Shown: one piece after another, positions 57,871 through 64,000 of the stretch | Layout: each line of letters opens with the position of its first letter | How positions within the stretch are numbered: the stretch's first letter is position 1 | Assembly (NCBI RefSeq): GCF_040115645.1 | Contig: NC_089547.1 | Location: 1,240,001 to 1,304,000, forward strand | Reading direction: 5' to 3' | DNA from: Euwallacea fornicatus | Lineage: Eukaryota; Arthropoda; Insecta; Coleoptera; Curculionidae | DNA: 64,000 nt | Notes under the pieces: model-generated | What the model was told of the DNA's origin: nothing | The model's input: the letters and a program-made list of their open reading frames with translations, nothing else | Databases searched by the model: none | Translations under genes and position numbers: made by a program

Positions 57871-60667
57871 TGGTCGAAATCCCCTTGTTCCGAAATCAAT
57901 TTAAGATCTTACGAAAGGAAATTGTCTCTTTTAATTTCGTTGTCCCTGATGCACCTCACAGAAAGTGACTTCATTTATTTTTAGTTACTTTTTTCTAACA
58001 AAGGGTATCGATAACAGTGCTCATGCCTACGGACGGTTCTTGCTGGTTCGACGTGGGAGTCATGCAGGACAATGATTCGTTTTCATTTTACGAGGTTGGG
58101 TTAATAGAATAAAATATTTTGGGTTTATTTACATATACAGAGTCTTTGACACATGTAAAACACCTTGATAACAATGCCAGGAATTTTGTACGTCCTACTT
58201 GATTTGTTTATAAAGTTATTATTTATTTTAGAAAGTACCCGAGAAAGCTTTGTCCTTGGTTGGGACTGTTGTTTTCCTTCGAGCACATTATTATCGACAA
58301 ATCATTTGACCAGGTATAAGGGATTTTTTTAATATCGTCTTGGTCTTTTTAATGTCACAGTTAATAACATAATCTCTAGGTCAAGCCCCTCAGTTCCCAT
58401 AGCAGCGGACTTTATAGTTTTAAAAACGTGCAAGATTTGCATTTTATCACTTGCCGAAAGGGGAAGGAAGGAATGCGGCCTCCAAAAAAATACCTATTCT
58501 TTATACTGATTAAACAAAAATTAATTATTCGGGAGGTCCATATCTACAAAAGGTATTCACGGACCCACTGACCGCACTTTGAGAAAAAATGCTAAAATAA
58601 CATTTAAGAAAAATCGCTTTTGTGATTATCCTTTTGCGCCGAAAAAGTATTCCAAACTTTACACATAGTGACGTAAAACTAAATTTACTTCATTACTTAA
58701 AAGTGCACTATTCGTACGGTAAAAACTCCTGATGCAATTTTGAGATTCACAACGTCATATTATCATTACTTCGCACTAACAATTTATAACGTCGATAAAT
58801 GCCACAATTTTATAACATTTTTTAGTTCACTGTTCATTTTGAACCACCAGGTGTCCAAGTTGCTTCTCTACCTTATCTTCTTTGGCCCTCTGTTTCGGAG
58901 ATTCGGCTCCGGGCGTTGGCGTTAGCATGCGGTGTGGTATCTTTGTGCCGGTCTTGGTACTTAATATTTTTTGTACTTTTTTTTCAATTCTGGTGTCATT
59001 CCTTCCGCATTATTCGAGTCAGAAAAAATTGGAATAAGTCCAAAAAACAGTTCGCCAATTGCGATACTCTATATCTTGGAAACGAAGCGATTTCGGACCT
59101 AACTTTATTCGAGCTAAATATTTGTTTTTATAAGCTCTACATCTCGTGAAAGTTTTTCAGTTTTAACCTGCATAACTTTAAAAGCGTATTGAAGGTCTAA
59201 AAATAATGTTAGTTTGGTATATAAACCAATGTTCGACAAAGGCAGCTTTAGCAGATACACGGGGTAGATGTTAAAAATGGAAAATATTAAATTTTTTTGA
59301 AAAGGGTTAGAGATTCTTTGGCAAAATTTTGTAGGCATTACTGACTATAAACGACGCATATGTTTTACTGGAAAATGTTATTTTGTAAGTTTCCCAGTGA
59401 CGTGCCTACCTCCGCGTTAGAGGATATTTTTTCAGGAAGAATGGTACGCCGCCGGCTTTCTGAAAATAAATTTCATTCTTGAATTCTTCGTTCAGTTCTA
59501 GAGAAATAGTCTTTGTTGAGATTATGTTCTCCGATCTACCGTTTCCAAGCAACAAAATTAAAATGTTTTTTAAGGAAATACAGGGTTTCCCATTTGAAAA
59601 AATCGAGTCTCCCACATTCGAAATGCAAAAAGCTTGGATATTTTTTTCACACCCGCGAGAATGAAAAATATACTCTAGTCGTACGACCCTTTTTTCAAAT
59701 GGATAAATTTTCAAAGGATTAAATTAGTACTATGTAAATTGATTGAAAGTATCCAGAAACTTATTTTTTATCTTTACTTTAAATTAATTTAACTCAAAAA
59801 CTACCAGAACTTTTACACATTTTTTAATAACAAAAAATTCTTGTAGTTACGTGCAGAATTAGTGTCCATAATAAAATACAGAGAATTCCATTTAAAATAT
59901 GTATTTTTGCCACGCCACGGTTCTAGACCACCCGGTAACTTGGGAAATGTTAAAAAATACAAATTCGTCAAAAACCGAACACCTTTCATATCAAACTTTT
60001 TTTTTAAGCTTACGAATTTTAAGATACGGTAGTGGGCAACCTTACGTGGGCCATCCAGTACAGATTATCCATTGAGGTGCGGACAAGGTAGTTTTCCTCG
60101 AGGCTTACTGATATAAAAAGCCAAAATGACAATATTTTATGGTTCATCAAAGAAAACGACTCAAGTTTATTTGGACATTCGTTCAAGTCCAGTGGCGTAA
60201 CTTTTGTGATTTTTCGGTTTCTCGAATATTTTTTCCTCTAAACTTGTGCTTTTTTATTGACGTTGATTTTCTGCGCTTTGAAATCGAGAAAATTTTTCTA
60301 TTTCTAAATCAGTAATATTTCCCATAAACACTCGCAATTAGTACCAACATTGGTACTGCTACCTGTCTTTAAAAATTTTAGTTATCCCAGCTCAGACTCC
60401 TATATCTCGGACACTGCAAATGCCGAAAGAGCAATCTAGAAGTTATAGTAAAGACCTGCCAATTTCTTCTAAAAAGAGTGCACGTTCCGACGCCATCACT
60501 GAAATTCCGAGTGTTCTTTAAACAACACAACAATATAAACCTAATATAGAATTATGTCGACTCCACGATAAGACGATTACAAAGATGGCTGTAATATAAC
60601 AATGAAAATATTCATATCGGAACCTCGAGAGACATTTACCCGGCTGCTTTTGAAGAATTACAATTAT

Positions 60668-60700
60668 CTATTATTATTATTACTATTATTGTTGATGTTG
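60668..60700. repeat. (TTA)n microsatellite
   Basis: An imperfect TAT/TTA trinucleotide run, with one C interruption, ending in GTTGATGTTG. Confidence 0.85.
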
Positions 60701-62730
60701 AGGCTGATAGCATCATCGCAAGAACCGTTAGTAGAAGTCCTTAAGGGAGTTTTCGCGTCGTTTACCGCGTTCCAGCGGCGGTGCGCTTAACAATAAATGA
60801 AATTTCAACAGCAATAGCTCTCTTTCTCTTTCACTGGCCGTGAGATATCGATCTGGGTAATGGCACTTGGAACCATAAACACGTACAAAAATTCCTCTCG
60901 TTCAAGTGACAGACCATCAAAAATTAAGGGGTCAGAATTGTTGAGTTTGCCTAAGTATTCTTTTATGCAAATCGCCGTTATTGTTACTGCTGGCCAGATT
61001 AGGATCTCCCTTATGGTTTCTTAAGTTCATCATAGAGATGTGTTGGCATCGATTCGGACTTAAGCATGAGCTGTCGGAATCGATTGAATGAACGTCGCTG
61101 TAGGTACCACACACAAACAGTTCCCAATCAACGACGTGCCATTCGGGCACCCACGACGAGGCAATTTTACAGCTGTTCAACACCACGTACCAATGTAGAT
61201 CGGAATGCCATCGGGCAAAACAACTCATTAGCGAGAGGCGCGAGTATTAACCGGCGAGTCATGAATGTCTGACACCTATCAGTCAGGCCCTTAGCAATGC
61301 AAATGTTCCCATTAGCAGGGATGGACCAGGTTATTTTAGATTCCTCCAGTCTATTCTCGTTTCAATATAATGGTGAATTTGAGATGTATTAACACGTTCG
61401 AGGACGCTAACGTCGATCTTTGTAAACGTCCAAATTCTCTCAGGACGTCTTCCGACGTCCAAAGCCATAACATAGATTTCGGCAGAACGTTTTTCAGCGT
61501 CCCATTGCCCATCTACAATGTTAAGTGCGGGCGGATACTGTCACATTTAACCATAATGTCGCGAAGGCCACCGTAGAATGCAGACTTATGGTGGGTTGAC
61601 AGTTTAATGGGCTGCTCAATTGGCATAAAAGCACTCCTGTGCGCATATTCACCGATACTAAATCGGCGAATGAAAAGACTGATGGCTGCGCGAACGTGAT
61701 GACGCACTTCGATCCGATTAAACTATCGGCCGATTGTTTAGTCTACAGTCTGCAGGAGCTCTAATTCTTACACCTGACTTAAAAATAAATAGTATCCTGC
61801 ATTAAATCTTTTCTGAGCGCCCTTTTTCTCAACTAACCTCAGATCTTAAACTCCCTAAAAATTCCAAAATGACAAAGTATCGCTCGAAGGTTTCCGAGGC
61901 TCTTACCATCTGGGCTGCCTTCGTTGCATGGGTAGTTCATTTGCCTGCCTTTGTTGATGTTCTCCCACTAGTGTTGCAGGTTAATTTAGGTTAGTTTCGG
62001 TTACACTTGAGGCTCGTGAAGCGTGTAAAAATGAAAATTTACAAATTAGAGCCCTACTTACTACCCAAAAAATCCTTAATAAGATTAAAACTTAAGCTAA
62101 AAACTGACAAAATTTTTAATGTCATGTGTCAAAGAAACCCGAATAGCGAGCAGGTTCAAAATTCGATATGAAAATATCAGGACCGTATTTAAAAAAAGTA
62201 AGTTGACGAAGGTTGCCAAAAAACGAAATGTGGATTTCAAATCTGATATCGCCGAGTTGTAGTTGCCAAAAACTGCTTTGACAAGTTGTCAATTATCTCT
62301 AATTCCCTCATCAAATTAATCTATTAAACGAAATTTTCTAAAAAATAATTTTTTGAAATATTTCCTAAACTAATCAGAATTTATGAAATTTGAAAAGAGC
62401 GCCATATTGAGGTTCAAGTAACCTTAAATTTAACCGACCTCGTAACGTTTAAATCTATACCGAGATCCTCATGTTTAAAATTCGAGAGACGATCACTCTG
62501 TATCTATAAATTCTCTGGCTCTCAAGGCTGCACTCTCCAGTTGATATACCATTATTTCAACATGTTTTCAATCAATCTTCAGATTAGGCCTTAATTCTCT
62601 TATTGTGATTGCTGTAATTGACTCAATCTAGACCAGTGTATGTTAATCGTATGTCATCTTTTCATTTGGCTATCCTTCTTGTAGGATTGGACATAACCTC
62701 TCTTTCTAGACAAAAGTCTGGATCATATGC

Positions 62731-62764
62731 AGTATATAGTATATAGTATATAGTACATAGTATA
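62731..62764. repeat. AGTATAT heptamer array at a transposon insertion site
   Basis: Four to five tandem AGTATAT units, one with a C, directly abut the TA target duplication of the fold-back at 62767. TA-rich simple sequence offers many targets for mariner-type insertion. Confidence 0.9.
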
Positions 62765-62766
62765 TA

Positions 62767-63494
62767 CAGGGTGTCTACTAAATGATGGCATTAACTTGAA
62801 AGAGTGATTCCTTGTCACAGTTTATGAAAAAAAAGTCCTAATAAACGTATGCCCTATCTTGTTTCGTTTTCGTGATACAGGGTGTCAAAGTTTTTTTTTG
62901 GGGAGTTGGATAAGTATTTTCGGACGTAGAGGTGGTATATCGATGAAATTTAGTATTCAGGGGTTTTCTGAGACGAGGAATTTAAACATGATATCGGTTT
63001 TGCCGCAATATGCATAGGGCTATTATTACATGTTCGTTACTAAATTAATGTTTTGATAGAATGATGCGCAAATAAATTTTAAATCGTTGATAATTCGAAA
63101 ACCATTGCTCTGAGAATTTTTGACAAAAGCATACCTTTTTTGTTTAGAATTGACGGGGGAATAAGACATAATCTATTAGAAGTCAAAATACAAGGTCGTA
63201 AAAACGTTAAGGCAACTTTAACATAAGAATTTGCTGCAGGTGGCGCTCCCTACATATTGCGGTAAAACCGATATCATATTTGAATTTCTCGTCTCGGAAC
63301 ACCCCTGAATATTGAATTTTATGGAGATATTGCCCTTAGGTCGGAAAATATTTATTAAAAACTAAAAAAAAACCTCGACACCCGGTATCACGAAAATGAA
63401 GCAAGATAGGACATACGTTTATCAGGACTTTTTTTTTTTAATGTGACAAGGAATCGTCCCTTGAAATTAATGCCATCATTTAGTAGACATTCTG
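62767..63494. mobile_element. 728-bp fold-back element with CAGGGTGTC ends
   Basis: The left end CAGGGTGTCTACTAAATGAT and the right end read inward, CAGAATGTCTACTAAATGAT, begin arms of about 260 bp (62767 to about 63030, and about 63235 to 63494). Matched anchors include GATTCCTTGTCACA, GTCCTRATAAACGTATG, CTATCTTGYTTC, TCGTGATACMGGGTGTC, AGTATTCAGGGG and GATATCGGTTTTRCCGCAATATG. TA borders both ends (62765-62766 and 63495-63496). Each arm contains a second ACMGGGTGTC about 115 bp in, as if one element had been built from nested tips. The loop has no recognisable transposase. Confidence 0.95.
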
Positions 63495-63496
63495 TA

Positions 63497-64000
63497 CACT
63501 TGATTGGGAAGTTTTGGAATATTGAATAAACGGTTTGGTCTATTTTTGACGGTTTTGTGATGCAGCACCGCTACTCATAGAATTAACTGTTCTAATTTTT
63601 TAAGTAAATCCATCTATTCTTCCTTGCTTCTTTTTGCCATCATTCGTCTTTTCCTATTGTTTTCAACAGGTGCCATTAACCGTTTCGAAAATGTCCAATT
63701 AATTTTAGCCAATTTGATTTCAAACCGGTCATTTGCATTTTTTTTTCCAAAAAAAGAAGAATTTTGGAATTGCTAATTTCGACCCTGGATCTGTTAAACT
63801 TCAATGATTGTGCTCACTCCACTGCTCTCATTTACAGTTATGAAACAAAGGCGCTTACGTACTTTCATTGCATAACTAGAGACGATATAAACACTGTCAG
63901 CGGTTCCACTTAAGAAAACTGTCACTTGAACTTTTACATAATTTGTCAAAATTGGCTTATGACGTCCAAGCGATTTGACGGGAGGAAAGATCATGACGGA
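63497..64000. other. Non-coding end of window
   Basis: No feature is recognised. The minus-strand frame at 63794-63994 has no known domain and may continue outside the window. Confidence 0.5.

Larger units (their letters stand above)
56618..62730. other. Long non-coding stretch
   Basis: No gene is recognised in 6 kb. Near 57200-57960 and 61060-61280 the sequence is CpG-bearing and may be regulatory. Two related segments, ATACAGGGTTTCCCATTTGA (59578) and ATACAGAGAATTCCATTTAA (59876), look like two same-orientation transposon ends. A CAGTGGCGTAA motif lies at 60190. CCAACATTGG lies in GTACCAACATTGGTAC, a perfect palindrome near 60341. Confidence 0.5.

Noticed and set aside
1..64000. CRISPR arrays, operons, prophage, bacterial promoters or terminators
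   Set aside because: No regularly spaced palindromic repeats, no packed coding frames and no bacterial gene signals; the sequence is eukaryotic in character.

Overview
The window looks like animal, most likely insect, nuclear DNA. It is AT-rich, has no operon-like gene packing and no long open frames, and is scattered with decayed mariner-type transposons, fold-back elements, microsatellites and two poly-A retroposon tails. The transposase remnants are of the kind common in insects. A beetle is possible because one tandem decamer (TTAGTTCAGG) contains a TCAGG unit like beetle telomere repeats, but that is weak evidence. I see no convincing host protein-coding gene, tRNA or rRNA in 64 kb. The window reads as a gene desert or the inside of a very long intron.

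The best-supported content is mobile DNA. At least six elements have long terminal inverted repeats (TIRs) found by matching the two arms by eye: 1637-2370, 12149-12583, 19835-20866, 35260-36755, 46854-47486 and 55762-56617, plus 62767-63494 and a 64-bp miniature at 48351-48414. Most end in CAGGGTGT-like sequence next to TA, as expected of Tc1/mariner-superfamily elements. Three of them (19835-20866, 35260-36755, 55762-56617) carry pieces of one transposase type, recognised by the block WPxRSPDLTPLDFFLWG. Further loose pieces of that type lie at 9277, 24189, 26315, 29869 and 51417. A separate, better preserved mariner transposase with a DD34D triad lies on the minus strand at 16270-17261.

Other structure: a decamer array (6498-6636 and 6816-6946) is split by a retroposon tail with apparent target-site duplications, and a second such tail sits at 36978-37200. 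The same decamer recurs in degraded form across 43920-44890. A 15-bp/45-bp higher-order minisatellite at 33360-33569 keeps every frame open. A hammerhead-ribozyme-like motif lies on the minus strand near 22978-23016, with four more decayed relatives. Short CAGTGGCGTAG motifs are dispersed through the window. A few CpG-containing, TAATTA-bearing blocks (best at 39660-40170) look like candidate conserved regulatory DNA. One GC-richer block (21172-21579, minus) is the best guess at a real exon, and the guess is weak.
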